A stretch of DNA of 64,000 nucleotides. It comes from an uncultured Pelagibacteraceae bacterium (GTDB lineage: Bacteria > Pseudomonadota > Alphaproteobacteria > Pelagibacterales > Pelagibacteraceae). The translations under genes and the position numbers were made by a program. The notes beneath the pieces are model-generated. The model was not told the DNA's origin, did not search any database, and was given only the letters and a program-made list of their open reading frames with translations. The stretch spans positions 40,663-104,662 of the forward strand of contig CACLWL010000003.1 in NCBI GenBank assembly GCA_902610655.1, written 5' to 3'. Positions 8,712-18,371 of this stretch are shown here, in pieces. Within the stretch, counting starts at the first letter, position 1; every line of letters starts with the position of its first letter.

Positions 8712-9353
8712 CTACAAGTTAGTTTTTCCATTATTTTCTTGATTTTTTTCTCCATTTTTGTCTATTTCATTCTTTTTTTCTGATTTTGATGTCTTTTTAG
8801 ATACGGCAACCAAGGCAGGTCTTAAAAGCCTATCTTTCATCATATAACCTGTTTGAACTTCTTGAACTATTGTTCCTGGTTCTTTATCATCATCTTCAAT
8901 TTCCAGCATCGCTTGATGAAAATTAGGATCTAGCTTTTTATTTTTCGTTTCAATCTGCTCAATATTATTTTTTTTAAAAATAGAAATCATATCTTTTTTA
9001 ATTATATTTAGATGATCAAGGATCTTTTTAAGAAATTCAGAATCTTTCAATTTTTCATCATTTTCTAAAGACGCTTTAGATCTATCTAAATTATCTAGTA
9101 AATTTAGAGACTCCTTTGCAAATGAAAAACCTCCATACTCAAATGCGTCATCTTTTTCTTTTTCGTATCTTCGTCTTTGATTTTCCATTTCAGCATACGC
9201 TCTTACCAATTTATCTTCCAGCTCTTTTAACTTATCTTCTGGTGAAATTTTTTCTTTATTATCTTCGTTATTAATATTTTTATCTTTATCAGTATCATTT
9301 TCTTTTAAAACCTGATTTTCATTATCTGCTTTATTAATATTTTTTTTATCCAT
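8712..9353 (-). CDS. grpE: Nucleotide exchange factor GrpE
   Basis: Exchanges ADP for ATP on DnaK. The 213 residues begin with a long charged, low-complexity Asn/Asp/Lys segment, then the coiled coil KLKELEDKLVRAYAEMENQR (about 42-61) followed by RRRYEKEKDDAF and the LLDNLDRS helix, and the C-terminal beta domain with DPNFHQAMLEIED and PGTIVQEVQTGYMMKDRLLRPALVAVSK. These are the diagnostic GrpE elements. A lysine-rich tail follows. It is the first gene of the grpE-dnaK-dnaJ unit and is divergent from rdgB with only 36 bp between the starts, so the promoters must overlap. Confidence 0.97.
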   Translation of the reverse strand: MDKKNINKADNENQVLKENDTDKDKNINNEDNKEKISPEDKLKELEDKLVRAYAEMENQRRRYEKEKDDAFEYGGFSFAKESLNLLDNLDRSKASLENDEKLKDSEFLKKILDHLNIIKKDMISIFKKNNIEQIETKNKKLDPNFHQAMLEIEDDDKEPGTIVQEVQTGYMMKDRLLRPALVAVSKKTSKSEKKNEIDKNGEKNQENNGKTNL

Positions 9354-9389
9354 ACATTGGTATATGGTAAGAAAAATTAAAATTTCCAG

Positions 9390-9992
9390 ATGAAAGTAAA
9401 AAAAATTAAAGATTTACTTATAGGTTCAAATAATCCTGGAAAAGTGCGCGAAATAAAGCGATTATTGTCAAAAAATATCAAGGTTTCATCGATAATCGAT
9501 TATAAACTTAAAAGTCCAGTTGAAAATGGTAAAACCTTTTTACAAAACTCATATATTAAATCAAAATATTTCTCTAAAAAAACAGGTAAAATATGTTTAG
9601 CAGATGATTCAGGTTTAGAGATAGATATACTTCATAAAAAACCTGGTATCTACTCAGCAAGGTGGGGAGGAAAAAAAAATAACTTTAATGTAGCAATCGA
9701 AAAAGTTTTTAAAGAACTTGGTAAAGTTGATAAAAATTGGAAAAATAAAAAAATTACCGCAAGGTTTGTTTGTGCTCTTAGTGTTTACGGACCAAAGACA
9801 AGAAAAATTCATGCAGTCGCTAAAATTGAAGGGAGAATTTCAAATAAAAAAATCGGAAAAAATGGTTTTGGTTATGATCCTATATTTATACCATCAGGAA
9901 AAAAGGTTACTTTTGGTCAGATGAAATTTTTCAAAAAATTTAAAATGGACCACAGAGCTAAAGCATTCAAAAAGCTCAAAAAACTTCTATAA
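9390..9992 (+). CDS. rdgB: XTP/dITP (non-canonical purine NTP) pyrophosphatase, Ham1/RdgB
   Basis: House-cleaning enzyme hydrolysing ITP, dITP and XTP to monophosphates so that deaminated purines are kept out of DNA. The 200 residues show the family's start LLIGSNNPGKVREIKRLL (with SNNPGK nucleotide-binding loop), the metal site CLADDSGLEIDILHKKPGIYSARWGG (about 69-94), and the C-terminal GFGYDPIFIPSGKKVTFGQM (about 158-177) with HRAKAFKKL. Length agrees with E. coli RdgB (197). In other alphaproteobacteria it neighbours grpE and hrcA; here it is divergent from grpE. Its 3' end overlaps the convergent LppC-like gene by 17 bp. Confidence 0.96.
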   Translation: MKVKKIKDLLIGSNNPGKVREIKRLLSKNIKVSSIIDYKLKSPVENGKTFLQNSYIKSKYFSKKTGKICLADDSGLEIDILHKKPGIYSARWGGKKNNFNVAIEKVFKELGKVDKNWKNKKITARFVCALSVYGPKTRKIHAVAKIEGRISNKKIGKNGFGYDPIFIPSGKKVTFGQMKFFKKFKMDHRAKAFKKLKKLL

Positions 9993-11124
9993 ATTTTCCT
10001 TTTTCAACATTATAAAAATTTAACTCATGGCTAATTTTTTTATTATTGATTTCAAAAATACCAGCTTTACCTTTAAATCTATTTTTTTTATTAAAAATAT
10101 TTTCGTTAATTTCAAAATTATTTTGTAAAAGAAGATAATATATTAAGCCGACCAAATCGTAAGTTATTAATGAAAGTTGATTTGGTTCATTGTCATAAAA
10201 ATTATTATAACTTTTTTTAAATTGTTCAAAGTTCTCCTTATTGATGGAAGGGAAGCCTATTGGTTGTGAAGCTGTTTCTTTAAATAATGATTCATCAAAC
10301 CATTGATTAAGAGATATAAATGTAATTTTTTTTGGAGAAAGATCAGTATATAAAAGAGAAGTTGTTACACTTTTTAAACTTTCATCGAAGTCAGCGATAA
10401 TTACAGAGTCATACCCGATTTTTCCCAGTGTATCTCTTTTATTTAAAATTTCTAATTTTTTTTCTTTGTTATTTTCTTCAGAATTCTCAACACGTTTAAT
10501 TTCATCCTCTAAATTCTGTTTTCTAATTTGATATCTTGTTACTTTTTCAATTTGTTTAGTTAACTTAGTTGGTTCAGTGTCATAGTAAAAAACTTTTTTT
10601 ACTTTAATTTTAGTCTCCTTAATTGCGTTTTCGATTTCTTCTTTATAGTTTTTTTTAGGTATCAAAATTAATGTCTCCTCTAAATTATTAATTTTTTGAT
10701 ATTTTTTAATTGCACTAAATTGTGATCTTGCATTAATTCCAGCACTAATAACGTTTCTAGGATTATTCAAAACTTTATTTGTAAAAGATAAAAAATATGC
10801 GTCTTTAAATTTTTCAAGTCCTTTTAAATTCTTATTAAATACTGGGCCAATAAAAATTCTAACTCCTTGAATATACAATTTTTCGACCTGTAAAAGTGTT
10901 TCTTTATTTTTTCCTTTAGTATCTCGAGGTAAAATATTTATATTATCATCATTAATCTTGTTTAAGGCCATTCTAGCTGAACTAAATACTGATTTACCTA
11001 TATCTTCATATTCACCTGAAAAGGGGGCCAGTAATCCAATTTTAATTTCATTATTTCCCTGTGCGACTTTAGGGAAAATTATTAAAAAAAATATTATTAA
11101 AAAATACTTAATATCTGCTTTCAT
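9976..11124 (-). CDS. LppC/LpoA-like penicillin-binding-protein activator (periplasmic-binding fold)
   Basis: A 382-residue exported protein with a signal peptide (KYFLIIFFLIIFPKVAQG, about residues 5-22) but no lipobox Cys at the cleavage site. The mature part matches the periplasmic-binding type-I fold of LppC/LpoA: EIKIGLLAPFSGEYEDIGKS (27-46), MALNKINDDNI, then GVRIFIGPVFNKNLKG and the later YDSVIIADFDESLKS and ITFISLNQWFDESL. In proteobacteria LpoA stimulates PBP1A; alphaproteobacterial relatives are found, as here, next to rsmI. The E. coli-type N-terminal TPR domain is absent, normal for the shorter alphaproteobacterial form. Divergent from rsmI with a 31-bp gap. Function in activating a PBP is inference. 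Confidence 0.8.
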   Translation of the reverse strand: MKADIKYFLIIFFLIIFPKVAQGNNEIKIGLLAPFSGEYEDIGKSVFSSARMALNKINDDNINILPRDTKGKNKETLLQVEKLYIQGVRIFIGPVFNKNLKGLEKFKDAYFLSFTNKVLNNPRNVISAGINARSQFSAIKKYQKINNLEETLILIPKKNYKEEIENAIKETKIKVKKVFYYDTEPTKLTKQIEKVTRYQIRKQNLEDEIKRVENSEENNKEKKLEILNKRDTLGKIGYDSVIIADFDESLKSVTTSLLYTDLSPKKITFISLNQWFDESLFKETASQPIGFPSINKENFEQFKKSYNNFYDNEPNQLSLITYDLVGLIYYLLLQNNFEINENIFNKKNRFKGKAGIFEINNKKISHELNFYNVEKGKFIEVF

Positions 11125-11155
11125 TTATTTATCTTTATTATAATTATATTCATTA

Positions 11156-12019
11156 ATGATTCCATTAGATCAAAATGAATTTATAAACTTTAAAAGTGGT
11201 TTATATGTGGTCTCCACTCCAATTGGCAATTTGATGGATATAACTCTAAACGCACTTAAAATTCTTAAAATATCTGACTTAATTTTGTGTGAGGATACCA
11301 GAGTATCCAAAAAAATTTTAGAAAAGCACCACATAAGAAATAAGCAACTAATTTCGTATCACAAATTTAATGAAAAAAAGAGTCTTCAGAAAGTAGTAAG
11401 TTTACTAGAAGATAAAAAAATTGTCTCAATTATTTCAGATGCTGGAACTCCGTGTATATCTGATCCAGGATCGATTCTTATAAATGAGATTGTTAAAAAG
11501 AAAATAAATATTTTTTCAATCCCAGGCCCATCTTCTGTTATTTCAGCTGTATCAATTAGTGGATTCTCAGACAAATTTATTTTTTATGGTTTCTTTCCAG
11601 AAAAGCTAAAAGATATTAAAAAAGATTTAGAAATTTTATCAAAACTAAATTTAACAATTGTTTTTTTTATATCGGCAAAGAAATTCAAAAAAAATTCAAT
11701 ATATTTAGAAAAATTTTTTTTTGATAGAAAATTACTAATATGTAAGGAATTAACTAAAATGTATGAAGAACATTTTAGATTAGAAGTTTCGGATATCAAA
11801 GATTTTAAAGTTGATTTGCGTGGTGAAATTACGTTAGTGCTTTCCGAAAAACTTAAAGACGAATCAAATACTCATTTAGACGAGAAAGATAAATCGAAAA
11901 TTAGAAAACTTATGAAAAAGTTAAGTATCAAAGACATTGTAACAGAAATAAAAAAAAATAAAGATATATCAAAAAAGGAGATTTATAAATATTGCCTTGA
12001 TTTAAAAAATGAAAAATAA
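11156..12019 (+). CDS. rsmI: 16S rRNA (cytidine1402-2'-O)-methyltransferase RsmI
   Basis: Tetrapyrrole-methylase-fold enzyme that 2'-O-methylates C1402 in the ribosomal decoding centre. In 287 residues the family motifs are clear: GLYVVSTPIGNLMDITLNAL (about 16-35), ILCEDTRVSKKIL (43-55), IISDAGTPCISDPG (about 92-105), FSIPGPSSVISAVSISG (about 121-137) and the ELTKMYEEHFR segment (about 198-208). Length is typical (E. coli 286). Its stop overlaps the start of the BON lipoprotein gene by 11 bp, and the usual alphaproteobacterial neighbour yraN between them is missing. Confidence 0.95.
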   Translation: MIPLDQNEFINFKSGLYVVSTPIGNLMDITLNALKILKISDLILCEDTRVSKKILEKHHIRNKQLISYHKFNEKKSLQKVVSLLEDKKIVSIISDAGTPCISDPGSILINEIVKKKINIFSIPGPSSVISAVSISGFSDKFIFYGFFPEKLKDIKKDLEILSKLNLTIVFFISAKKFKKNSIYLEKFFFDRKLLICKELTKMYEEHFRLEVSDIKDFKVDLRGEITLVLSEKLKDESNTHLDEKDKSKIRKLMKKLSIKDIVTEIKKNKDISKKEIYKYCLDLKNEK

Positions 12020-12602
12020 ATTATTAATATACTTGTTACTTTTATTTATTTTGAATGGATGTGTAGGAACTTCATCCCAAGGCCTATTTGGAACAGGTGT
12101 AAGTATAGCAATTGATCCAAGATCCCTAGGTACCCAAATCGATGATAATATCATGGAAAAAAATCTGAAAGCCAGATTATTACTTGAAGATAAAAAATAT
12201 CTTTTGTCAATAAATTCTAAAGTTTTAGATGGAAGAATATTCATTACAGGCAAGGTTGATAATCCAGAGGAAAAATTAAAAATTACTAAAATGGCTTGGG
12301 AAACTAAGGGTGTAAGATCTGTAAGAAACAATTTAATTATTAAAAAAGAATTTAATTTCAAGCAATCTGCTGTAGATCTTCTCATCACATCTCAACTTAG
12401 AACAGCATTAGTTTTAAATAAAAAAATTAAATCAACAAACTATAATATTGATACCTATAAAAAGAAAATTTATATCTACGGAATCGCTCAAACCAAAGAA
12501 GAGCAAGAAGAAGTAGTGAATGAGGGTAAATCTATACCAGATGTTGAAAGGGTAATAGCCAGTATATTGCTTGTAGAAGATTTAAGAATACAAAAAAATT
12601 AA
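12009..12602 (+). CDS. Outer-membrane BON-domain lipoprotein (YraP/DolP-like)
   Basis: A 197-residue exported lipoprotein. The N-terminus KNKLLIYLLLLFILNGCVGT is a lipoprotein signal with the lipobox LNGC (Cys17). Two BON domains follow, about 45-110 (ARLLLEDKKYL...ILINSKVLDGRIFITGKVDNPEE) and 118-190 (VDLLITSQLRTALVLNKKI...IYIYGIAQTKEEQEEV...VERVIASI), each with the strand-helix pattern and central Gly. DolP/YraP binds anionic phospholipids at the outer membrane and supports envelope integrity. The linkage lppC-rsmI-yraP matches the proteobacterial yraL-lpoA-yraN-diaA-yraP neighbourhood, minus yraN and diaA. It converges on the next gene with a 4-bp overlap. Confidence 0.85.
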   Translation: MKNKLLIYLLLLFILNGCVGTSSQGLFGTGVSIAIDPRSLGTQIDDNIMEKNLKARLLLEDKKYLLSINSKVLDGRIFITGKVDNPEEKLKITKMAWETKGVRSVRNNLIIKKEFNFKQSAVDLLITSQLRTALVLNKKIKSTNYNIDTYKKKIYIYGIAQTKEEQEEVVNEGKSIPDVERVIASILLVEDLRIQKN

Positions 12603-12892
12603 GATAGTAGAATTAATAGTAATTTACTCATAAAAGACATCAAAATAATAAAAAGTATAAAAAAAATCCACCACATTAACGTAACTGCCTTGTTTCTTTT
12701 TCGCCTAAGTAAAACAAATTCCTTGTCGTCTAAATTTGAAATATCTCTTTTTCCTTTTACAGGATAATCATAACTCCATCTCCAAATTGAGTTACCAAGT
12801 CTTTCGTCGAGATTATTAAAGTACTTTATCCATGCAGTTGACCAAATAAATATAAAACCAAAAATTATTAGAAGTAAAATCTCAGTAAGCAT
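12599..12892 (-). CDS. Small two-helix membrane protein, unknown function
   Basis: A 97-residue protein with a hydrophobic N-terminal segment (about 2-20, LTEILLLIIFGFIFIWSTAW), a charged central region containing RRKRNKAVTLMWW, and a second strong membrane span (about 73-97). The loop has conserved-looking RLGNSIWRWSYDYP. I do not recognise a family. It lies 3 bp downstream of maeB in the same direction and so is probably cotranscribed; the hydrophobic-charged-hydrophobic pattern and tight spacing argue that it is a real gene. Confidence 0.7.
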   Translation of the reverse strand: MLTEILLLIIFGFIFIWSTAWIKYFNNLDERLGNSIWRWSYDYPVKGKRDISNLDDKEFVLLRRKRNKAVTLMWWIFFILFIILMSFMSKLLLILLS

Positions 12893-12895
12893 TTA

Positions 12896-15184
12896 TTAAT
12901 TAGCTTTACCATAATTTATCACACCCGCTGAATAGGCTGCTACAGAAGCAAGATTTAATATTTCAGATGTTGATGATCTTAGTGGAACAATTTCTATTGC
13001 TCTTCCAAGACCAATAAGCAGAGGTCCAATGACTTTCGCTCCACCTAGTGTCTTCATAATTTTATAAGCTATGGCAGCACTATGTTGTCCAGGCATCACT
13101 AAAACATTGGCTTTCCCCACTATTTCTGAAAATGGATATAAATCTCTATATTCTTCGCTCAAAGCAACATCCGGCTGCATATCCCCATCAAATTTAAAAT
13201 CAACGTTTAATGATTTTAATATATCAACAGCATCTCTAATATGTTTTGTTCTACTTGTAATTGGTTGTCCAAAAGTTGAATGAGATAAGAAAGCAACTTT
13301 TGGATCAAATCCAAACAATCTTACAACTCTTGAAGCAGAGATCGCGATTTCTGCCATCTGTTTTGAGGTTGGATATTCATGAACTGTAGTATCAGCTATA
13401 AATACAGTTTTACCTTTGTTTACTATCATATTCAAACCAAACATAATTTCACCAGGCCTTGCATCAACTACTTTGATAACTTTTTTGAGAGATGATGAAT
13501 ATTTTCTTGTATTTCCTGTTATCATTGCATCTGCATCATCACATTCGACCATGCATGATGCCCAAACTACTCTATCATTTCTTACTAATTTATCACAATC
13601 TCTTTCAAGAAGGCCTTCTTTTCTATGCAATTTCTCAAATAAAAATTTTACATATTTTTCACGTAAAATTTTGTTTTTTGAGTTAATTATTTCAATATCA
13701 AGGTTTTCACTGTAACCAATATCTTTTAATTTTTTTTTAATTATTTCTTCTTTAGCAACTATAATTGGAACTCCTAAACCACCCTTTTTAAATGCAATAG
13801 CAGCTTTTAAAGTTTCTTCATCTTCCCCGTCGGCAAAAACCACTCTTTTTTGATTTTTCTTAATTTGACTATTTATACCTTGCATAATTGTAACGGAAGG
13901 ATCTAGCCTTTGCTTTAATTGTTCAGAATAAATTTCAAAATTTTCTATTTTTTTTCTGGCTACACCAGTTTTCATAGCAGCCTTAGCGACAGCAACAGGT
14001 ATTACACTTATTAATCTTGGGTCGAAAGTGGATGGAATTATATAGTCTTTACCATATGACGGTCTGTCTCCTCCCATTGCAGCGACCACTTCGTCAGGTA
14101 CCCTTTCCCTCGCTAATGAAGCTATGGCATTCGCTGCAGCTATTTTCATTTCCTCATTGATAGTTTTTGCTCTCACATCAAGTGCGCCTCTAAATATATA
14201 TGGAAATCCTATAAGATTATTTACTTGATTTGGATAATCAGATCTACCGGTTGCAATAATTGCATCTTTCCTAACTTCCTCCACTTCTTCAGGAGTTATT
14301 TCTGGATCAGGGTTTGCACATGCAAAAATTATTGGATTATTAGACATTTTTTTAACCATTTTTTTTGATAAAATACTTTTAGACGAAAGCCCTAAAAAAA
14401 CATCTGCACTTTCAATTGCATCTTCAAGTGTTCTTTTTTTAGTATCGATTGCATGAATAACTTTCCACTTATTTAAATTTTCTCTTCCTTTAAAAATAAC
14501 ACCTTTACTATCTATCATAATAATATTTTTTGAAGGAACTCCTGTTTTTTTGAGTAAATTTGTGCAAGCAATGGCAGATGCTCCAGCACCATTTACAACC
14601 ACTTTAATATTTTTTATTGATTTTTTTGAGATATCTAATGCATTAATTAGTGCTGCGGTTGTTATTATTGCTGTGCCATGCTGGTCATCGTGAAAAACTG
14701 GAATATCCAATATTTCTTTTAATTTTTCCTCTATTATAAAACAGTCTGGAGCAGCTATATCTTCTAAGTTTATGCCACCAAAACTTCCTGCAATGCTTTT
14801 TATACTTTTAATAATCTCCTCTGAATCTGATGAGTCTATTTCTATATCTATTGAGTTAATGTCAGCGAATCTTTTAAACAAAACTGCTTTACCCTCCATA
14901 ACAGGCTTAGATGCGAGTGCACCAAGATTACCCATACCTAAAATTGCTGAACCATTGCTTATTACAGCAACTAAATTACCCTTGCTGGTGTAGTCGTATG
15001 CTGCCTCTGGATTATTTGATATTGCTTTTACTGGTGCTGCTACACCAGGAGAGTAAGCTAGAGCTAAATCTCTTTTAGTAGTCATTGGTTTTGATGATAT
15101 AATCTCAATCTTGCCTGATTTATTATTATGATGGAAATCAAGAGCTTCTTTATCAGAGTAATGTTCAATTTTATTTTTTTTCAT
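12896..15184 (-). CDS. maeB: NADP-dependent malic enzyme with phosphotransacetylase-like domain
   Basis: Oxidative decarboxylation of malate to pyruvate plus CO2 and NADPH. The 762-residue protein has the MaeB architecture: malic enzyme N-terminal domain (about 15-150) with YSPGVAAPVKAI and KGNLVAVISNGSAILGMGNLG, the metal-binding LEDIAAPDCF and PVFHDDQHGTA (about 160-170), an NAD(P)-binding Rossmann domain with VVVNGAGASAIAC (about 195-207) and IFACANPDPEITPEE, then a C-terminal phosphotransacetylase-like domain (about 430-755) with VVFADGEDEETLKAA and VLVMPGQHSAAIAYKI. In MaeB the C-terminal domain is regulatory (acetyl-CoA) rather than catalytic. Divergent from murJ with 53 bp between starts. 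Confidence 0.97.
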   Translation of the reverse strand: MKKNKIEHYSDKEALDFHHNNKSGKIEIISSKPMTTKRDLALAYSPGVAAPVKAISNNPEAAYDYTSKGNLVAVISNGSAILGMGNLGALASKPVMEGKAVLFKRFADINSIDIEIDSSDSEEIIKSIKSIAGSFGGINLEDIAAPDCFIIEEKLKEILDIPVFHDDQHGTAIITTAALINALDISKKSIKNIKVVVNGAGASAIACTNLLKKTGVPSKNIIMIDSKGVIFKGRENLNKWKVIHAIDTKKRTLEDAIESADVFLGLSSKSILSKKMVKKMSNNPIIFACANPDPEITPEEVEEVRKDAIIATGRSDYPNQVNNLIGFPYIFRGALDVRAKTINEEMKIAAANAIASLARERVPDEVVAAMGGDRPSYGKDYIIPSTFDPRLISVIPVAVAKAAMKTGVARKKIENFEIYSEQLKQRLDPSVTIMQGINSQIKKNQKRVVFADGEDEETLKAAIAFKKGGLGVPIIVAKEEIIKKKLKDIGYSENLDIEIINSKNKILREKYVKFLFEKLHRKEGLLERDCDKLVRNDRVVWASCMVECDDADAMITGNTRKYSSSLKKVIKVVDARPGEIMFGLNMIVNKGKTVFIADTTVHEYPTSKQMAEIAISASRVVRLFGFDPKVAFLSHSTFGQPITSRTKHIRDAVDILKSLNVDFKFDGDMQPDVALSEEYRDLYPFSEIVGKANVLVMPGQHSAAIAYKIMKTLGGAKVIGPLLIGLGRAIEIVPLRSSTSEILNLASVAAYSAGVINYGKAN

Positions 15185-15237
15185 TTTTTATTAAATAGAT
15201 ATACAAATAGAACTAATTTATAAGACTAATATGATTT

Positions 15238-16767
15238 ATGAATCTAATTAAGTCAACAAGCACATATAGTTTCTTTGTTCTTATCAGTAGAATTCTTGGA
15301 TACCTCAGGGACGTATTAATCGCAATTTATCTAGGCTCAAGCCCAATAGCAGATGCTTTTTTTGTTGCTTTTAGGATACCCAACACATTCAGAAGACTTT
15401 TTTCTGAAGGTACTTTTAATTCTGCTTTTGTACCAAGCTACATGTCTGAGTTAGACAAAGGAAAAGAAAATGCTAAAAAATTTGCTAATAATGTGTTTAA
15501 CTTTCTTGCACTAAGTCTCCTATTTCTTGTCTTGCTGATAGAAATATTTATGCCTGCCTTTGTTTTTCTAATTGCTCCAGGCTTTTCAGACAGCGGTGAA
15601 AAATTGGAAACAACTATAAGCTTGACCAGAATTACTTTTCCATTCCTCATATTCGTCAGTCTGTCTTCATTCTTTGGTGCAATTCTGAACTCATTTAATA
15701 AGTTTGCAGTAGCATCTGCCGCACCTATAATTCTAAATATATTTTTAATTTTAACACTTCTTTTTTCAAATTATTTAAATGATGTACTTGTCTATTATTT
15801 ATCTTATGCTGTTACCATAGCAGGTATTGTTCAATTATTATTCTTAATTTTTTTTACTCGAAAATATTATTTTCCAAAATTTTCGTTTAAAATTAGATTT
15901 GATAAAAAATTAAAGTTTTTTTTTAAGAAATTAATCCCTAGTATCTTTTCATCTGGCGTCACACAAATAAATATTTTAATCGGCACCATTATTGCTTCTT
16001 TTCAAGCAAGCGCTGTTTCATATCTTTATTATGCTGATAGAATATATCAAATTAATCTAGCAATTGCAGGAATTGCTATAGGAACTGTTTTATTACCAAA
16101 TTTGAGTAAGTACGTTGAGCAAAATAATTTAAAAAAAATAAAATTTATTCAAAATAAATCCTTAGAATTAAGTTTATTTCTGTGTCTGCCTGCAACATTT
16201 GCCCTTTTAATTTCTTCTGAACAAATTACTTCTGCACTTTTTGGATATGGCTCATTTGATTATTCTAGTGTAAAAAATTCGTCTAAGGCTTTATTCTATT
16301 TTGCTTACGGATTACCTGCTTTTGCTTTAATTAAAGTGTTTTCAAGTTATATTTTTGCAAGACATAACACCAAAGTTCCATTTATTATTTCTATTTATTC
16401 AGTAACTATAAATGTTTGTATTAGCTTATATTTTTTTTCAGATATTGGATTTATTATAATTCCAATAGCTACGACGATATCATCATGGTTTAATGCTATT
16501 ATATTATTTGGATATTTAATAAAAAAAAAATACTTTGTTTTAGATAGTACTTTAAGTTTTTCTATTTTTAAAATAATTTTTTCATCAATTATAACTTCAT
16601 TTTTATTTTATCAATTAATTAGATATTTTAATGATTTATTGATTTATGAGAGTCAATACAAACTTTTAACAATAATTTTAATTATTTTTTTAACATTTAT
16701 AATCTACATGCTTATTTCAATCCTTACAAAAGCTTTTAAAATGTCTGATATTAAATTAAAGTACTGA
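15238..16767 (+). CDS. murJ: Lipid II flippase MurJ
   Basis: Inner-membrane flippase that moves lipid II to the periplasmic face for peptidoglycan synthesis. The 509 residues are almost wholly hydrophobic with about 14 predicted membrane helices. The N-terminus shows the MurJ blocks [22 protein letters not shown] (with the conserved SRxxGxxRD), [31 protein letters not shown] and LAPGF-like IAPGFSD. Length matches E. coli MurJ (511). Followed 5 bp later by trpS in the same direction, so likely cotranscribed. Confidence 0.96.
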   Translation: MNLIKSTSTYSFFVLISRILGYLRDVLIAIYLGSSPIADAFFVAFRIPNTFRRLFSEGTFNSAFVPSYMSELDKGKENAKKFANNVFNFLALSLLFLVLLIEIFMPAFVFLIAPGFSDSGEKLETTISLTRITFPFLIFVSLSSFFGAILNSFNKFAVASAAPIILNIFLILTLLFSNYLNDVLVYYLSYAVTIAGIVQLLFLIFFTRKYYFPKFSFKIRFDKKLKFFFKKLIPSIFSSGVTQINILIGTIIASFQASAVSYLYYADRIYQINLAIAGIAIGTVLLPNLSKYVEQNNLKKIKFIQNKSLELSLFLCLPATFALLISSEQITSALFGYGSFDYSSVKNSSKALFYFAYGLPAFALIKVFSSYIFARHNTKVPFIISIYSVTINVCISLYFFSDIGFIIIPIATTISSWFNAIILFGYLIKKKYFVLDSTLSFSIFKIIFSSIITSFLFYQLIRYFNDLLIYESQYKLLTIILIIFLTFIIYMLISILTKAFKMSDIKLKY

Positions 16768-16772
16768 TTCAC

Positions 16773-17774
16773 ATGTCGAAAAAAATTTTTTCTGGTGTTC
16801 AACCAACTGGCAACTTGCATTTAGGAAATTATCTAGGCGCAATAAAAAAATTTGTTGATTTACAGAAAGATATCAAGAACAATTGTATATATTGCGTTGT
16901 AGATTTACACGCAATAACTGTTAAGCAGGATCCTAAATTTTTGAAGAAAAATATAAGAGAAACAACAGCCGCATTTTTAGCAAGTGGCTTAGATCCAAAA
17001 AAAAGTATTATATTTAATCAATCTATGGTTTCCTCACATGCTGAAGGTGCATGGTTATTAGGATGTGTGGCACGAATGGGATGGTTAAATAGGATGACTC
17101 AATTTAAAGAAAAAGCTGGAAAAGATAAAGAGAAAGCGAGCGTCGGTCTTTATATTTATCCAATACTTATGGCCTCAGATATACTTTTATATGATGCAAC
17201 ACATGTTCCTGTGGGAGAAGATCAAAAACAGCACTTAGAGCTTACTAGAGATATAGCTCAAAAATTTAATTCGGATTTCAACTGTCCTAATTTTTTAATT
17301 ACCCCAGAACCATTGATACAAGAAAATTTTTCTAGAATAATGAGTTTAAAAGATGGAACTAAAAAAATGAGTAAATCGGATCCTTCTGACCAAAGTAGAA
17401 TTAATTTAACAGACGATAAAGATCAAATTGTAAATAAAATAAAAAGAGCAAAAACAGACAGTGCACAACTTCCACAAAATGATAATGATATAATCAAAAG
17501 ACCAGAGTTAGTTAATCTTTATGGGATATTTTCTAGTATTCAAAACCAAAATTTAAATAAAACGATAAATGATTTTAGAGGAAAAAATTTTTCAGAATTT
17601 AAAAATAATTTAGCTGATATTTTAGTAGAAAAAATCTATCCTATATCGAATGAAATTAAAAAACTCTTAAAAGATGAAAAATATATTGATAATATACTAA
17701 AAACTGGATCAATTGAGGCTGAAAAAATCGCTAGAAAAAAGGTAAATGATATCAAACAAAAAATAGGTTTTTAA
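16773..17774 (+). CDS. trpS: Tryptophanyl-tRNA synthetase
   Basis: Class Ic aminoacyl-tRNA synthetase charging tRNA-Trp. The 333-residue frame shows the HIGH-type motif in [20 protein letters not shown] (about 5-24), the dimer-interface block [10 protein letters not shown] (about 41-50), [17 protein letters not shown] (about 147-163) and the KMSKS loop in [17 protein letters not shown] (about 195-211). Length is typical (E. coli 334). It follows murJ with a 5-bp gap, the same murJ-trpS-nfu order seen in other alphaproteobacteria that I recall. Confidence 0.98.
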   Translation: MSKKIFSGVQPTGNLHLGNYLGAIKKFVDLQKDIKNNCIYCVVDLHAITVKQDPKFLKKNIRETTAAFLASGLDPKKSIIFNQSMVSSHAEGAWLLGCVARMGWLNRMTQFKEKAGKDKEKASVGLYIYPILMASDILLYDATHVPVGEDQKQHLELTRDIAQKFNSDFNCPNFLITPEPLIQENFSRIMSLKDGTKKMSKSDPSDQSRINLTDDKDQIVNKIKRAKTDSAQLPQNDNDIIKRPELVNLYGIFSSIQNQNLNKTINDFRGKNFSEFKNNLADILVEKIYPISNEIKKLLKDEKYIDNILKTGSIEAEKIARKKVNDIKQKIGF

Positions 17775-17778
17775 AAAA

Positions 17779-17799
17779 AATACTTCAAATTTAAGTATT
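17779..17799. other. Small hairpin between trpS and nfuA
   Basis: A perfect 7-bp inverted repeat, AATACTT then a 7-nt loop (caaattt) then AAGTATT, starting a few bases after the trpS stop and about 20 bp before the nfuA ATG. No T-run follows, so it is not a convincing intrinsic terminator; it could stabilise an mRNA 3' end or attenuate transcription into nfuA. A+T-rich repeats like this also arise by chance. Confidence 0.3.
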
Positions 17800-17819
17800 A
17801 ATAACTATATATAATTAAT

Positions 17820-18362
17820 ATGTTTGTTCAAACTCAAAAAACACCAAATCCAAACTCACTTAAGTTTTTACCCGGTAAAGTAATTTCAAATGCTGAGTCA
17901 ATGGAGTTTTCTAATAAAGATATTGTAGACAATCATCTGATAACAAATATTTTATCTATCAATGGTGTAGAAAGTATGTTTCTTGGTTCAGATTTTTTAT
18001 CTGTAAATAAAAATAATAATACCGACTGGGAAGATATAAAACATATTGTTATTTCGTTAATTAATGAATTTTTTGATGAAGGGAATGAATTAATAATTGA
18101 TAAAAATTTAAATAAAATTAATGACACGAACTATAAAGATATTGAAAAAAAAATTATTCACGTTTTAGAAACTAAGGTAAAGCCAGCTGTAGCAAATGAT
18201 GGAGGAGATATTAAGTTTTTGAATTATAAAGATGGAATAGTAAAAGTAAAACTCCAAGGTAGTTGTTCTGGATGTCCTAGTTCAACAATTACTTTAAAGC
18301 AAGGAGTACAAAATTTGCTAAAGCATTATATTCCAAATGTAAAAGGAGTAGAGGCCGAGTGA
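17820..18362 (+). CDS. nfuA: Fe-S cluster carrier NfuA (Nfu N-terminal plus NifU-like domain)
   Basis: A 180-residue Fe-S scaffold/carrier. The N-terminal Nfu domain (about 1-88) begins with the diagnostic MFVQTQKTPNPNSLKFLPG; the C-terminal NifU-like domain (about 100-178) has KPAVANDGGDIKFL and VKLQGSCSGCPSSTITLKQGV with the cluster-binding CxxC (Cys-Ser-Gly-Cys, about 153-156). This is the mitochondrial NFU1/alphaproteobacterial type, which delivers [4Fe-4S] clusters to enzymes such as lipoyl synthase and aconitase. Located 45 bp after trpS and 9 bp before a glucosaminidase gene. Confidence 0.95.
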   Translation: MFVQTQKTPNPNSLKFLPGKVISNAESMEFSNKDIVDNHLITNILSINGVESMFLGSDFLSVNKNNNTDWEDIKHIVISLINEFFDEGNELIIDKNLNKINDTNYKDIEKKIIHVLETKVKPAVANDGGDIKFLNYKDGIVKVKLQGSCSGCPSSTITLKQGVQNLLKHYIPNVKGVEAE

Positions 18363-18371
18363 AATAATTAA